A stretch of 56,810 nucleotides of DNA from Candidatus Heteroscillospira lomanii (GCA_904419385.1 CAJFRI010000002.1:1-56810); one strand, 5' to 3'. Counted from the first letter of the stretch, positions 32,930-43,174 are shown. Made by a program: numbers and translations. Notes: generated from the letters alone by a model not told the origin.

Positions 32930-33847
32930 ATGATAAAACGCTGCATCACCGAGCTCATAGGCAACACCCCGCTCGTCAGCCTCGAGCGATTCGGTGCGGG
33001 CCTCGGAGGCGAGATATGCGCGAAGCTGGAGTATTTCAACCCTGCCGGCAGCGTGAAAGACCGCGTCGGCGCAATGCTCATCCGCGACGCGGAGGAGCGC
33101 GGGCTCATCTCGCCGGGCGCCGTCATCATCGAGCCGACCTCCGGCAACACGGGCATAGGCCTCGCGGCGGTCTGCGCCGTGCGCGGATACAGGCTCATCC
33201 TCACCATGCCGGAGACCATGTCGGTGGAGCGGCGCAAGCTGCTCGCGGCCTACGGGGCCGAGATAGTGCTCACCCCCGGGGCCGAGGGGATGTCGGGCGC
33301 CATCGCGCGCGCGGAGCAGCTCATTGCCGAGACGCCCGGCAGCTACATGCCCGGCCAGTTCGACAACCCCGCCAACGCCCGCGCCCACTATGAGAGCACC
33401 GGCCCCGAGATCTGGCGCGACACCGGCGGCAGGGTCGACATCTTCGTCTCCGCTGTCGGCACCGGCGGCACTTTCGCCGGCACCGCGCGCTATCTCAAGG
33501 AGCGCGACGCATCCGTGCGTGCCGTCGCGGTCGAGCCTGCGGGCTCGCCGGTGCTCTCCGGCGGCAGGCCGGGGGCGCACGGCATACAGGGCATAGGGGC
33601 GGGCTTTGTCCCGAAGGTGCTCGACACCTCGCTGATAGACGAGGTCATCACGGTGACCGACGAGGATGCGCTCGCCTGCGCGAGGGCTCTGGCCAGGACC
33701 GAGGGCTACCTCGTCGGCATCTCCTCCGGCGCGGCGCTCTGCGCGGCAAAAGCCCTCGCCGTCCGGACGGAAAACGCCGGCAGGCGCATAGTCGCCGTCC
33801 TGCCCGACACGGGCGAGCGCTATCTCTCAACGGCGCTGTTTGACTGA
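32930..33847 (+). CDS. cysK: Cysteine synthase A
   Basis: A 305-residue O-acetylserine sulfhydrylase. [14 protein letters not shown] at the start, PLP lysine Lys43 in [19 protein letters not shown] loop for substrate, [15 protein letters not shown] for phosphate. GTG at 32921 is also in frame, overlapping metY; the ATG at 32930 gives the usual family start. With metY it forms a two-gene sulfide-assimilation operon. Confidence 0.94.
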   Translation: MIKRCITELIGNTPLVSLERFGAGLGGEICAKLEYFNPAGSVKDRVGAMLIRDAEERGLISPGAVIIEPTSGNTGIGLAAVCAVRGYRLILTMPETMSVERRKLLAAYGAEIVLTPGAEGMSGAIARAEQLIAETPGSYMPGQFDNPANARAHYESTGPEIWRDTGGRVDIFVSAVGTGGTFAGTARYLKERDASVRAVAVEPAGSPVLSGGRPGAHGIQGIGAGFVPKVLDTSLIDEVITVTDEDALACARALARTEGYLVGISSGAALCAAKALAVRTENAGRRIVAVLPDTGERYLSTALFD

Positions 33848-33851
33848 GACT

Positions 33852-33890
33852 AAAAAAGCTCCCCGCAATAAGCGGGGAGCTTTCTGTTTT
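33852..33890. terminator. Bidirectional terminator between cysK and a lipoprotein gene
   Basis: AAAGCTCCCCGC (33855-33866) pairs with GCGGGGAGCTTT (33872-33883); T-rich on both strands. Confidence 0.92.
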
Positions 33891-33898
33891 TTTCCATT

Positions 33899-34288
33899 TT
33901 AACTTGGCTGCCAGGTGCCGAGCTGTATCTGCTCTACGTTTATGGCCGTGCCGTCCGAGCCACCTGCCTGAAGCGGCTCGAGCTCCGAGGCGCGGATGTT
34001 CAGGATGACCGGATCGCCGACCTCCAGGTCGTCAAATGTGAGGTCGTCCAGATCCTGCGTTTCATCGTCGTAATAGATGACCGGCACGCCGGAGCAGTCT
34101 ATATCGCATTCTATGCCGAGGATGCCGTTTTCGTCGGCATCTTTGACGGTCATGGTGCCGTTCTCGCCGTCGATGCCCGTAACGACGGCGTTCACCCCGT
34201 GGATCATGGGATCCTCTTCCGCCGTGCCGCAGGCCGCAAAGGCGAGTACAATGATAAGCATGAGAAGCAGAGCGGTAAGTTTTTTCAT
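33899..34288 (-). CDS. Hypothetical lipoprotein
   Basis: A 129-residue protein with lipoprotein signal (LAFAACGTAEE). The mature part is acidic and beta-rich (VVTGIDGENGTMTVKDADENG, VGDPVILNIRASELEP), compatible with a small OB- or DUF3221-like fold. AAAGGAGGAAATCT before the ATG. It lies 27 bases after cls in the same direction, so both are probably one transcript. Confidence 0.8.
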   Translation of the reverse strand: MKKLTALLLMLIIVLAFAACGTAEEDPMIHGVNAVVTGIDGENGTMTVKDADENGILGIECDIDCSGVPVIYYDDETQDLDDLTFDDLEVGDPVILNIRASELEPLQAGGSDGTAINVEQIQLGTWQPS

Positions 34289-34315
34289 AGATTTCCTCCT
34301 TTTTGTCAGGTGCGG

Positions 34316-35854
34316 TCACATCAGCGGGCCGAACAGGCGGAGTATCTCCTGCCAGAGGCGCTTTATGCCGGAGCAGCTGCAATTGGCCTCGTGCATCTCG
34401 CGGCAGCGCTCGAGCGTCTTGAGAAAGTCGTCTTTCACCTCGGCGACGGCGCGCGAGCCGTACATCCACACGCAGTCCTCAAAATGTAGGTAAAGGCTGC
34501 GGTAGTCGAGATTTGCCGTGCCGACCGTGGCCACGACATCGTCGCTGACGAAGGTCTTGGAGTGCATGAACCCGCCGGAGTACTGATATATCCGCACTCC
34601 CGAGCGGATGAACTGCCGGTAATACGACTGCGTCGTGAAATGGACGAAGCGCTTGTCCGCCTTGTCGGGCGTGATTATACGCACGTCGACGCCGCTCTTG
34701 GCGCAGAGCGAGATGGCGGAGGCGAGCGTGTCGTCGACTATGAGATAGGGCGAGCAGATATAGAGATACCTGCGCGCGGAGTTTATCATCTGCATGTAGA
34801 CATGCTCGCACACATTGTCCTCATCGACCGGACTGTCGGCATATGGGATGACAAAGCCGTCGTCCCCGTTCGGACAGGGCTCCGAGTGCCACGGGTAGAA
34901 GCGCATGTAGTCCTCTTTCACATGCCGCGTGAGCTCCCATTGCTCGAGGAAGATGACGGTCATGTTCCATGCGGCCTCGCCCTCGAGCCTGATGGCCGAG
35001 TCCTTCCAGTGGCCGAAGCGCTCTTTCCGGTTTATATATTCGTCGGCGAGGTTCACGCCGCCCGTATAGGCGATCCTGCCGTCGACCGAGCATATCTTGC
35101 GGTGGTCGCGGTTGTTCTGCATGGCGCTGAGGAAAGGCGTGAACGGGTTGAACACCGAGGCTTTGATCCCGTTCTCCTCGAGCATGCGGTCGAAATCGGC
35201 CGGCAGGGACAGAAAGCAGCCCATGTCGTCGTACAGCAGGCGCACGTCCACCCCCTCGGCGGCCTTGCGCCGGAGGATATCGAATATGCCGCTGAACATC
35301 TCGCCCTCGTTCACGATGAAGTATTCCAGAAAGATATAGTGCTCGGCCGTCTCAAGATCGCGCAGCATCGACTCGTAGAACTCCTCGCCGGTGGGACAGA
35401 ACCTGGTCTGAGTGTGCCGGCAGACGGGGAAGTGCGCATAATCGCCGAGGTAGCCGACGGTATTAGAGTGTTCGCCGCATGCGGCTTTTGCCTCGGCGGA
35501 GCACGGCGGGTTGAGAGCGAGGCTCGGCCTCGCCTTGATCTCCAGCTCGCGTATCCGCCGGTCGAGCTTTTTGGTGTCCGACTGGACGCGGAACAGGAAG
35601 TAAAGCGGGATTCCGATGATAGGGAACGCGAGCAGCAGTACTATCCACACGACGCGGTAGCCCGGTTTCTCGCGCGTATTGACTATGCGCAGCACGAGGA
35701 ACAGGCTCACAAGCTGCATCGCCAGCGAGAACCACCCGTTGGTGAGCGCCTGGCCGAAGAGCAGATTTATGATGAATATGACCTGAGCCAGCAGGAGCAG
35801 GCTGATGACCGCGCGGCGTATGAGCAGGCGGCGCAGCCAGGGCTTTTTTCTCAT
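34316..35854 (-). CDS. cls: Cardiolipin synthase
   Basis: A 512-residue membrane phospholipase-D-type enzyme that condenses phosphatidylglycerol into cardiolipin. Two N-terminal helices (about 13-35 and 42-90) precede two HKD motifs: NRDHRKICSVDG and FMHSKTFVSDD, with the partners GGVNLADEY and GTANLDYRS. Length is standard. It is transcribed from the promoter at 35888-35916. Confidence 0.95.
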   Translation of the reverse strand: MRKKPWLRRLLIRRAVISLLLLAQVIFIINLLFGQALTNGWFSLAMQLVSLFLVLRIVNTREKPGYRVVWIVLLLAFPIIGIPLYFLFRVQSDTKKLDRRIRELEIKARPSLALNPPCSAEAKAACGEHSNTVGYLGDYAHFPVCRHTQTRFCPTGEEFYESMLRDLETAEHYIFLEYFIVNEGEMFSGIFDILRRKAAEGVDVRLLYDDMGCFLSLPADFDRMLEENGIKASVFNPFTPFLSAMQNNRDHRKICSVDGRIAYTGGVNLADEYINRKERFGHWKDSAIRLEGEAAWNMTVIFLEQWELTRHVKEDYMRFYPWHSEPCPNGDDGFVIPYADSPVDEDNVCEHVYMQMINSARRYLYICSPYLIVDDTLASAISLCAKSGVDVRIITPDKADKRFVHFTTQSYYRQFIRSGVRIYQYSGGFMHSKTFVSDDVVATVGTANLDYRSLYLHFEDCVWMYGSRAVAEVKDDFLKTLERCREMHEANCSCSGIKRLWQEILRLFGPLM

Positions 35855-35887
35855 TTCACCCTCCCGTTGAAATCGTTATCGCATTCA

Positions 35888-35916
35888 ATTATCGCGCCGC
35901 GCCGCCTGTTTGTCAA
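35888..35916 (-). promoter_or_regulatory. Promoter of cls
   Basis: Minus strand: TTGACA (35916-35911) and GATAAT (35893-35888), spacer 17. Confidence 0.78.
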
Positions 35917-35935
35917 GGGGCCGGGCGGAGCAAAG

Positions 35936-35961
35936 AAAAGCCCGCGCCTCAGGCGCGGGCT
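35936..35961 (-). terminator. Terminator of the SGNH-DUF4358 operon
   Basis: AGCCCGCGCC pairs with GGCGCGGGCT; on the minus strand a TTTTCTTTG tract follows. Confidence 0.87.
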
Positions 35962-35966
35962 GTCAG

Positions 35967-36434
35967 TCAGGTCAGGGATGGGTCGATTATATCCTGGGCA
36001 CCGGCCTCGTCATTCGCGGTGACATACACGGCGTATACCCCGGAGCGGCGGACTATCGCGTTTTCGAGTTTGGGCACCTCGGACGGCACATAGTTCTCAT
36101 AGGCGGATATCTGGCTCTCGACGCGGGCGTTGAAAGCGGCCTCGGCTTTGTCGGCCTCATCGTTTCCGGTGCACTTCACTACCGCTATCTCCTCGGCTGT
36201 GGCTCCCGTGCCGAAGTATACGGCGCAGCTCTCTACGGTGTCGGCATCGATGCCGTACATCTCAAGCGCTGTGGCGCTGTCCACCTCGCTGAGAAGGTCT
36301 GTGAAACAGCTGCTGTCATAGAGCGCTTTCGCGAGCTCGGAGGGCTCAAAGTCGGCCTGCTGTTCAGAGGAGCCTCCGCAGGCGCAGAGAAAGAGCAGCA
36401 GAGCCGCCGGGAGAAGCAGGAACAGTTTTTTCAT
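35967..36434 (-). CDS. DUF4358 lipoprotein
   Basis: A 155-residue lipoprotein (LFLCACGGSS lipobox) matching DUF4358: FEPSELAKALYDSSCF, MYGIDADTVESCAVYFGTGATAEEIAVVK, and the Asp/Glu-rich middle ADKAEAAFNARVESQISAYENYVPSEVPKL split across the domain. It lies 44 bases after the SGNH hydrolase gene, a pairing that recurs in Clostridia. Function unknown, extracellular. Confidence 0.86.
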   Translation of the reverse strand: MKKLFLLLPAALLLFLCACGGSSEQQADFEPSELAKALYDSSCFTDLLSEVDSATALEMYGIDADTVESCAVYFGTGATAEEIAVVKCTGNDEADKAEAAFNARVESQISAYENYVPSEVPKLENAIVRRSGVYAVYVTANDEAGAQDIIDPSLT

Positions 36435-36478
36435 TCCACAACTATCCTTTACTTGTATTTATCGGTGCGCCCGGCGGG

Positions 36479-37285
36479 TCAGTCCTCCGGAGGTGCATAG
36501 TGCGTCTTGAGGTAGTCGAGCCAGACCTTGTATTCGCTGGCGGTGAAATGCACGCCGTCGGTGGTGACTTCACTGGGGAGATATCCGTCGTCACCGGCGA
36601 GCGCGTCGCACAGATCGACATACCAGCACTCGTTTTCATCGGCAAGAGAGCGCAGCGCGTCGTTGTACTCGCGCACGCGGTCCATCGTGAACACGTCGCT
36701 GGTCGAAGATTTGTAGGCGCTTACAGGAGTGAGCGACATGATGTATATGTCTGCGTCGGACTCGTTCTCACGTATCGTGTCGAGCATGTCCTGATAGAGG
36801 TCTATGAAATAGTCTACGTCATATCCTATCTCGTTTATACCGAGCAGGATGTATATCTTGCCGTATTGCTCCTGAGACATCTGAGCGATGAGGTCGTCTG
36901 CTCCGGCAACGGTCATGCTTGTGGCGCAGTAGTAGTCGCAGGTGTCGAGCCCGCTGAAGAGGCGGAACCCGTCGATGAGAGAGTTGCCGAGGAAAGCAGC
37001 GTCGGCAAAAAACTCGTCTCCCACCAGCGGCTGCTCGTCGAGGTCGGGATAGTCGGGCTCGGGCGACGGGGTGGGCTCCGGCGAAGCGGTATTCTCAGGC
37101 GCGGAGGGAGAGGGGACGGACTCCGGCGAGGTAGACGGAAGTGCAGGCGTTATGTCAACCTGCGCGGTGACAGATTCCTGAGGCGGGACGGCGTCGGCCT
37201 GCCTGGAGGTGCAGCCGCATATTGTTGTCAGAGCGAGAGCCAGCGCGCAGGCCCTGACGGGCAGATATTTATTGAATTGGGCCAT
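36479..37285 (-). CDS. SGNH/GDSL-type esterase, exported lipoprotein
   Basis: A 268-residue exported hydrolase. Signal with lipobox (TTICGCTSR), then a Ser/Pro/Thr/Glu linker to about residue 85. SGNH blocks: block I FLGNSLIDGF with the nucleophile Ser, block III LLGINEIGYD, block V TTDGVHFTASEY with the Asp-His pair. Likely a deacetylase or esterase on cell-wall glycans or a related substrate (inference). First gene of an operon with DUF4358. Confidence 0.88.
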   Translation of the reverse strand: MAQFNKYLPVRACALALALTTICGCTSRQADAVPPQESVTAQVDITPALPSTSPESVPSPSAPENTASPEPTPSPEPDYPDLDEQPLVGDEFFADAAFLGNSLIDGFRLFSGLDTCDYYCATSMTVAGADDLIAQMSQEQYGKIYILLGINEIGYDVDYFIDLYQDMLDTIRENESDADIYIMSLTPVSAYKSSTSDVFTMDRVREYNDALRSLADENECWYVDLCDALAGDDGYLPSEVTTDGVHFTASEYKVWLDYLKTHYAPPED

Positions 37286-37608
37286 TTTGCCCTCCTTATA
37301 TATTGAGCAAAGCTCCGGGAATGGTTAAAAAAGCTCCCCTGCTTTTTTGAGCCGGAGACTGCAGATTTATTTCTTTACAAATCATTATAATGTAGGACAG
37401 CTGTTTAATGCAAGTATAAAATTGTCGGAAAATACACTAAAATGTCTGCTGAATGTCTGTAAATATTTTTCTGACACCGCCGCTTCAAAAGGGGGCTTTC
37501 GGTTGACAAATGTGCGCCTGTGTAGATATAATAAATGTTAATCGACCTTTCACGGGATTTCCCAAAATCATGACTGCGGCAGCCGGCCGCGGCAACAGGA
37601 GGTTCATT
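37286..37608. other. AT-rich divergent intergenic region with two promoters
   Basis: No gene is visible in these 323 bases. Minus strand: TTGCAT (37413-37408) and TATAAT (37389-37384), spacer 18, for the SGNH operon. An eight-base AAAAAAGC/GCTTTTTT hairpin lies at 37327-37348 in the leader of that operon. The plus-strand glyS promoter is listed separately; its 70-base leader shows no T-box motif. Confidence 0.65.
37503..37532 (+). promoter_or_regulatory. Promoter of the glyS-nadE-comB transcript
   Basis: TTGACA at 37503-37508 and TATAAT at 37527-37532 with an 18-base spacer. Confidence 0.8.
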
Positions 37609-39009
37609 ATGGACAACAGAGAAAAAAGCATGGACAAGATCGTCGCGCTGTGCAAGGGGCGCGGCTTTGTATATCCCGGCAGCGAGATATACGGTGGGCT
37701 TGCCAACACCTGGGACTACGGGCCGCTCGGTGTTGAGCTGAAGAACAACGTCAAGCGCGCATGGTGGAAAAAGTTCGTGCAGGAGAACCCGTACAACGTC
37801 GGGCTCGACGCCGCGATACTCATGAACCCGCAGACCTGGGTCGCCTCGGGCCATGTCGCCACATTCAACGACCCGCTCATAGACTGCCGCAGCTGCAAGA
37901 TGCGGCACCGCGCCGACAAGCTCGTCGAGGAGTGGAACGAGCTCAACGGCATCACCGATGTGAACGTCGAGGCCATGGATAACGACGCGCTCATGGCATA
38001 TATCCGCGAAAAGGGCATCACCTGCCCCGGCTGCGGCAAGAGCGATTTCACCGATATCCGCAAGTTCAACCTCATGTTCAAGACCTTCCAGGGCGTCAAC
38101 GAGGACACCGCGTCCACAGTGTACCTCCGCCCGGAGACCGCGCAGGGCATTTTCGTCAACTTCAAAAATGTCCAGCGCACCACGCGCCGCAAGATCCCCT
38201 TCGGCGTGTGCCAGATAGGCAAGAGCTTCCGCAACGAGATCACCCCGGGCAACTTCACTTTCCGCACCCGCGAGTTCGAGCAGATGGAGCTTGAGTTCTT
38301 CTGCAAGCCGGGCACAGATCTCGAGTGGTTCAGCTACTGGCGCGAGTACTGCCACAAGTGGCTGCTCGATCTCGGCATGACCGACGCGAATCTCCGCCTG
38401 CGCGACCACGAGAAGGAGGAGCTCAGCCACTACTCCAACGCCACGACCGACTTTGAGTTCCTGTTCCCGTTCGGCTGGGGCGAGCTCTGGGGCGTCGCCG
38501 ACCGCACGGATTACGACCTCAAGGCCCACCAGACCACTTCCGGTGAGAGTATGGAATATTTTGATCAGGAACTGGGCGAAAAATACATCCCATATGTTGT
38601 CGAGCCCTCGCTCGGCGCCGACCGAGTGACGCTCGCTTTCCTCATCGACGCATACGACGAGGAAGTCGTCGACGAGGCCAAGGGCGACGTGCGCGTCGTG
38701 CTGCACCTGCACCCGGCGCTCGCACCCATGAAGTGCGCCGTGCTGCCGCTGTCGAAAAAGCTCTCCGGACCGGCCACCGAGCTCTATCACAGCCTGCAGA
38801 AGCAGTTCATGTGCGACTACGACGACGCCGGCAGCATAGGCAAGCGCTACCGCCGCCAGGACGAGGCCGGCACCCCGTTCTGCGTGACTTACGACTTCGA
38901 CAGCGAAAACGACGGCTGCGTCACCGTGCGCGAGCGCGACAGCATGGAGCAGGAGCGCATCGCCATATCCGACCTCGCGGCATACATTGGGGAGCGCATC
39001 GCCTACTGA
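37609..39009 (+). CDS. glyS: Glycyl-tRNA synthetase, alpha2 type
   Basis: A 466-residue class II synthetase of the homodimeric type. [24 protein letters not shown] at the start, motif 2 [29 protein letters not shown], motif 3 near [16 protein letters not shown]-terminal anticodon-binding domain ([39 protein letters not shown]). CAGGAGG precedes the ATG at 37609. It leads a six-gene run in which genes overlap or lie within 30 bases. Confidence 0.95.
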   Translation: MDNREKSMDKIVALCKGRGFVYPGSEIYGGLANTWDYGPLGVELKNNVKRAWWKKFVQENPYNVGLDAAILMNPQTWVASGHVATFNDPLIDCRSCKMRHRADKLVEEWNELNGITDVNVEAMDNDALMAYIREKGITCPGCGKSDFTDIRKFNLMFKTFQGVNEDTASTVYLRPETAQGIFVNFKNVQRTTRRKIPFGVCQIGKSFRNEITPGNFTFRTREFEQMELEFFCKPGTDLEWFSYWREYCHKWLLDLGMTDANLRLRDHEKEELSHYSNATTDFEFLFPFGWGELWGVADRTDYDLKAHQTTSGESMEYFDQELGEKYIPYVVEPSLGADRVTLAFLIDAYDEEVVDEAKGDVRVVLHLHPALAPMKCAVLPLSKKLSGPATELYHSLQKQFMCDYDDAGSIGKRYRRQDEAGTPFCVTYDFDSENDGCVTVRERDSMEQERIAISDLAAYIGERIAY

Positions 39010-39010
39010 T

Positions 39011-40960
39011 ATGTGCGGACCTCTGCAAACCATCAGCCGCCTCCGCGGCGCGGAGCTCAGGCCGCGTGCCCGCGCGGCCTGGCTGCTGATATTTTCGGCG
39101 CTCACGGGAGCCGGGCTCGCCGCCGCTTCCAGGCTGGTGACCACACAGAGCATAAGACAGACGCTCTCCGCCGTTTCGGGGGAGAGCGCGCTGTTTTTCG
39201 GCGAGAGCGCGCTGATAGCGCTTGCCGTGTTCGCGCTCGCGGCGCTGCTGCGGAGCCTGTTCGCGTCCGGGTGCGTAGCGGCGTGCACAGTGATGGCGCT
39301 GTCATTCGTGCAGTATTTCAAAATGCTCATCACATCGACCCCGCTCGAGATACAGGACCTCGCGCTCGCTTTCTCGGCGGGCGACATAGCGGGGCTGAAC
39401 GCCAGGTATATCACCATGTCGCGCAACAGCGCGATAGCGCTCGCGGGCACGGCTGTCTGGCTTGCGGTGCTCTTCATCGCGTCAAAGCCGCTCAGGCTGC
39501 GCGGCTGGGCGCGCTGGGGGGCGTTTGCCGGAGCGGCCGGGATCTTTGTGCTGTGCTTCGGGCTGCTCGCGAACGCCGTCATCTACCGGCCGCTCGGCGT
39601 CCCGCTCAACAGGGCGTACAGCCAGAACTATGTGAATTCACGCACCGGATTCCTCCTCGGCTTCTGGCGCAGCGTCATCTACCGCGACGGCGGGATGAAG
39701 TATGACGAGGAGACCGCGGAAGAGGTGCGGGACGAGCTTGACGGCCTCATCTCCGGCATACCGTCCGGCGGGGGAGAGCCGGTGAACGTCATAATGATCC
39801 TGTCCGAGTCGTTTTTCGACGTGACCGAACTCGATGGCGTCGAGTATGAGGGCGACCCCGTCTCCGATTTCCACGAGCTCGAGAGCGAGGGGGTATCCGG
39901 CAGGTTCTATACACGCACCCTCGGCTACGGCACGGTGAACATAGAGCTCGAACTCCTCACCGGCATAAACACCCGCCTGCTGCCGTACGGCGAGGCGCTG
40001 AACACCTGGACGTCGGAGCAGTTTGAAAAACTGCCGGCGGTGCCGGCAGTGCTGCGCGGCGCCGGGTACTACACCGCCTTCCTCCACATGTACAACGACT
40101 CGATATACGGCCGCCGCGCCTTCCTGCCGGGCCTCGGCTTTGACGACGTGTTCTTCTCCGAGGATATGGCTGAGATCGATCCTGCGGCTGCGGCTGCGGG
40201 CGGCGACTACTGGAATTATATGGAAGAGCGCATCTCCGGATGGTATTACTCCGACGACTATATGGCCGACCTTATCATAGACCTGTTCGGCGAAAAGGCC
40301 GGCGAGTCGCCCGTATTCATATATGCGGTGTCGATGGAGAACCACTCGAGCTATCTCGAGGACAAATACGATGAATACGACTTTCCGTTCACGGCCGAGC
40401 TCAGCGGCGAGGCGCGCGGCGCGCTCTCCGCGGCGACCCAGGGCATAGCCAACGCCTCGCGCTCGCTCAGAAAGCTCACTGATTATCTTGAGACGGTGGA
40501 CGAGCCGACGGTCGTGATATTTTTCGGCGACCATAAGCCGGGCCTCGGCCTCGAGCAGGGCGGCAGCGTCTACACCGAGCTCGGCATGTGCCCGGCGGAC
40601 AGCTCAAGCTGGACGGCCGAACAGCGCGCCGAGATGTACAGCACAGAGTATCTCATCTGGGCGAACGACCCGTCGCTCCTACCGGCCGAGCCGGGTACGG
40701 TGATCGACGACTCTTCAAACTTCCTGGGGCTCACGGCGCTGCGCTGCGCGGATGTGGAGCTGCCGGGCTACTGGAAGATGATAGAGGCCATGCGGCAGGA
40801 GAGCCTCATCTACACATGGGAGTATTTTGTCTCGGAGTCCGGGAAGAGTATGTTGCAGATCCCGGACAGCGACGCGGATGCTCTCCGAATGTTCGACATC
40901 GCAAGCTTTGTCCTGCGCGACGCGTTCAGCGCGCGCTACATCACGGACTGGCTGCTCTAG
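39011..40960 (+). CDS. LTA-synthase-like sulfatase family membrane protein (1)
   Basis: A 649-residue enzyme of the alkaline-phosphatase superfamily. Five N-terminal helices (to about residue 200) are followed by an extracellular sulfatase-like domain: NVIMILSESFFD with metal-binding Glu, Thr308 as probable nucleophile in GYGTVNIELELLTG, and the metal pair Asp507-His508 in FFGDHKPG. The family transfers glycerol-phosphate or phosphoethanolamine-type groups to envelope polymers. It begins one base after glyS. The paralogue downstream shares the layout. Confidence 0.88.
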   Translation: MCGPLQTISRLRGAELRPRARAAWLLIFSALTGAGLAAASRLVTTQSIRQTLSAVSGESALFFGESALIALAVFALAALLRSLFASGCVAACTVMALSFVQYFKMLITSTPLEIQDLALAFSAGDIAGLNARYITMSRNSAIALAGTAVWLAVLFIASKPLRLRGWARWGAFAGAAGIFVLCFGLLANAVIYRPLGVPLNRAYSQNYVNSRTGFLLGFWRSVIYRDGGMKYDEETAEEVRDELDGLISGIPSGGGEPVNVIMILSESFFDVTELDGVEYEGDPVSDFHELESEGVSGRFYTRTLGYGTVNIELELLTGINTRLLPYGEALNTWTSEQFEKLPAVPAVLRGAGYYTAFLHMYNDSIYGRRAFLPGLGFDDVFFSEDMAEIDPAAAAAGGDYWNYMEERISGWYYSDDYMADLIIDLFGEKAGESPVFIYAVSMENHSSYLEDKYDEYDFPFTAELSGEARGALSAATQGIANASRSLRKLTDYLETVDEPTVVIFFGDHKPGLGLEQGGSVYTELGMCPADSSSWTAEQRAEMYSTEYLIWANDPSLLPAEPGTVIDDSSNFLGLTALRCADVELPGYWKMIEAMRQESLIYTWEYFVSESGKSMLQIPDSDADALRMFDIASFVLRDAFSARYITDWLL

Positions 40961-40988
40961 GGGGAAATACTCCGAAAGGGAAAACAAA

Positions 40989-42815
40989 ATGCATAGACAG
41001 GATATCATCAACGCCCCCTGGAACGGGCGCGCCTTTGCCACAGCGGCGGCAATACTCTCCGGCGCGGCCTACGGCGGGCTCGCCCTCATATATGCGGCGC
41101 TCGCCTCGAGCGAGCAGTCGGCGCTGTTCCTCAGCTATCTGCACAAGCCCCTGCTGGCTGTGCTCAACGTGCTGCCGGCCGTGCTGCTCTCGCTGTTCAT
41201 ATGGCTGCTCACCGACAGGGCGTGGTGCGCCTCGCTGGTGACGGGGCTTGCCGTCATGGGCCTGAGCTGCGTGAACTTCCTGAAGCTCACCATACGCAGC
41301 GACCCGCTCATAGCCGAGGACATGTTCGTGTTTTTCGAGGCGGCGAAGGCCGGTGAGAACTACTCGGGCTATCTGCGCCCGGCGACCGTGCTCGCCGTGC
41401 TCGCAGTTGCCGCAATAACGGCGCTGTGTTCCCTCTGCCGCGGCAGGCTGAGGGCGCCGAAGCGGCGCATTGCCGGAGCGCTCGTGCTCGCGGCGGTCTC
41501 GGCGGGCCTGTATTTCACGGTGTATGCCAGCGAGGACGTCTATACAAAGACGGAGAACATGGAGCGCAACTCCTGGTTCATGTCCGAGTGGTCGCAGACC
41601 GACCAGTACGTCAGCCGAGGGTTTCTCTACCCGCTGCTGCACAGCTTCACCGACGTGGGCGACCCGCCCCCCGAGGGCTATGATGAGGACGCTGTCGCCT
41701 CGGCGCTCGCGGAGATAGGCGACAGCGGCATACCTGAGGATAAAAAGGTGAATATAGTCGGCGTCATGCTCGAGGCGTTTGCAGATTTTTCCGATCTCAT
41801 AGAGCTCGAGGCCGACCCGTATGTCAATTTCCACGCGCTCGCCGCCGAGAGCGTGAGCGGGCAGCTCATCACTAACATTTTCGCTGGCAATACGGTCGAC
41901 ACCGAGCGCGCCTTCCTCACCGGCACGACCGACCTGCGCAACTACCGCAGCGACACCGGCAGCTATGTCTGGTATCTGCGCGGGCAGGGGTATAAGACTG
42001 AGGGCGGGCATCCGTGTTATGGGTGGTTCTACAACCGCCAGAACGTGAACTCCTACCTCGGGTTCGAGGACTACTGGTTCTATGAGACGCGCTACTCCGA
42101 CCCCGGCGAGATAACTTACAGCGGCATGATGATAGACGACCTCTTTTTCGACGACCTGCTCGGCATGTTCGATGCCGCGGCCGCCGCCGGACAGCCGTAT
42201 TTCCAGTTCAGCGTCACCTACCAGAACCACGGCCCTTATGAGACGAAGGAGCGGTATTTCAGCACGGAATACGTCGCCAAGACGCCGGAGCTGAGCGACG
42301 AGGGGTATAATATCATCAACAACTACCTCTCCGGCATCGCCCAGACCGATGCGGCCGTCGGCAAGCTCGCGCGCGAGCTCGCCGCGCGCGACGAGCCTGT
42401 GGTGCTTGTCGTTTTCGGCGACCACAAGCCGTGGCTCGGCAACGGGGCGTATGTCTACTCGGAGCTCGGCATCGACATCAGCCGCTCCGATCAGCAGAGT
42501 TTTGAGAACTACTACGCCACGCCCTACCTCATCTGGGCGAACGACGCGGCCAAGGAGATGCTCGGGAACGACTTCACGGGACAGGGACCTGACATATCCC
42601 CGTGCTTCCTCATGAACCTCGTATTCGAGCTGTGCTCCTGGGACGGCCCGGCCTATATGAAGGCCGGCACCGACCTCATGCAGACCGTGCCGGTTATCAG
42701 CTCGACGGGGGTTTATTATGAAAACGGGTCGCTGACCGACGTCCTTTCGGCCGAAAACGCGCAAAAACTTGCAGAATTTGAAAAATTTGAGTATTATTGG
42801 CGGAGGAATCAATGA
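40989..42815 (+). CDS. LTA-synthase-like sulfatase family membrane protein (2)
   Basis: A 608-residue paralogue. Five N-terminal helices (about 18-175), then the catalytic domain: NIVGVMLEAFADF (metal Glu), Thr302 in AGNTVDTERAFLTG, FQFSVTYQNHGPYE, and Asp478-His479 in VFGDHKPWLG. Similarity with gene 1 is in order of motifs, but identity looks low, so specificities may differ. GAAAGGGA precedes the ATG at 40989. It overlaps the next small gene by four bases. Confidence 0.88.
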   Translation: MHRQDIINAPWNGRAFATAAAILSGAAYGGLALIYAALASSEQSALFLSYLHKPLLAVLNVLPAVLLSLFIWLLTDRAWCASLVTGLAVMGLSCVNFLKLTIRSDPLIAEDMFVFFEAAKAGENYSGYLRPATVLAVLAVAAITALCSLCRGRLRAPKRRIAGALVLAAVSAGLYFTVYASEDVYTKTENMERNSWFMSEWSQTDQYVSRGFLYPLLHSFTDVGDPPPEGYDEDAVASALAEIGDSGIPEDKKVNIVGVMLEAFADFSDLIELEADPYVNFHALAAESVSGQLITNIFAGNTVDTERAFLTGTTDLRNYRSDTGSYVWYLRGQGYKTEGGHPCYGWFYNRQNVNSYLGFEDYWFYETRYSDPGEITYSGMMIDDLFFDDLLGMFDAAAAAGQPYFQFSVTYQNHGPYETKERYFSTEYVAKTPELSDEGYNIINNYLSGIAQTDAAVGKLARELAARDEPVVLVVFGDHKPWLGNGAYVYSELGIDISRSDQQSFENYYATPYLIWANDAAKEMLGNDFTGQGPDISPCFLMNLVFELCSWDGPAYMKAGTDLMQTVPVISSTGVYYENGSLTDVLSAENAQKLAEFEKFEYYWRRNQ

Positions 42816-43174
42816 ATACAGGCGCTGATTTCATAAAAAAACTGCGTCCGCTCGGCTGTGCCATCGTGCTGATGTGCTTTGCCGCGTTCCTCGTCATGTG
42901 CTTTACGAGCGGGGGAGACGGCGCGCTCAAGGACTACGAGCCGCCGCAGACGGACGAATACTATGCCGGGCACATAGACGAGCTCGTGAGCGAGCTGAAC
43001 GGCAACGTGCTCCCGCTGCTGGACGCCGGAGCGACCTGCTCCGAGTCGGACGGCCGCGCGCTGGTCGAGACCGGCAGCGACAGCTTTTTTGCCGTGCGCC
43101 GGGCCCTGCTCGAACATTTCGACGACAGCCTGCTCAGTTTCAGGCAGACGGATCAAGGGGGAGAGAACAAATGA
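42812..43174 (+). CDS. Small single-pass membrane protein in the sulfatase operon
   Basis: A 120-residue protein with one membrane helix at about 14-32 (GCAIVLMCFAAFLVMCF) and an acidic extracellular part (YEPPQTDEYYAGHIDELVSEL). ATGA overlaps on both sides couple it to sulfatase 2 and to nadE. GGAGGAATCA is the ribosome site. It may be an accessory subunit of the sulfatase-type enzymes (inference); no family is recognised. Confidence 0.78.
   Translation: MNTGADFIKKLRPLGCAIVLMCFAAFLVMCFTSGGDGALKDYEPPQTDEYYAGHIDELVSELNGNVLPLLDAGATCSESDGRALVETGSDSFFAVRRALLEHFDDSLLSFRQTDQGGENK

Noticed and set aside
37533-37608. T-box upstream of glyS
   Set aside because: The leader is about 70 bases and has no GGTGG-ACC core or terminator.
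37405-39582. Long minus-strand frame opposite glyS
   Set aside because: GlyRS motifs on the plus strand are complete; the antisense frame is compositional.
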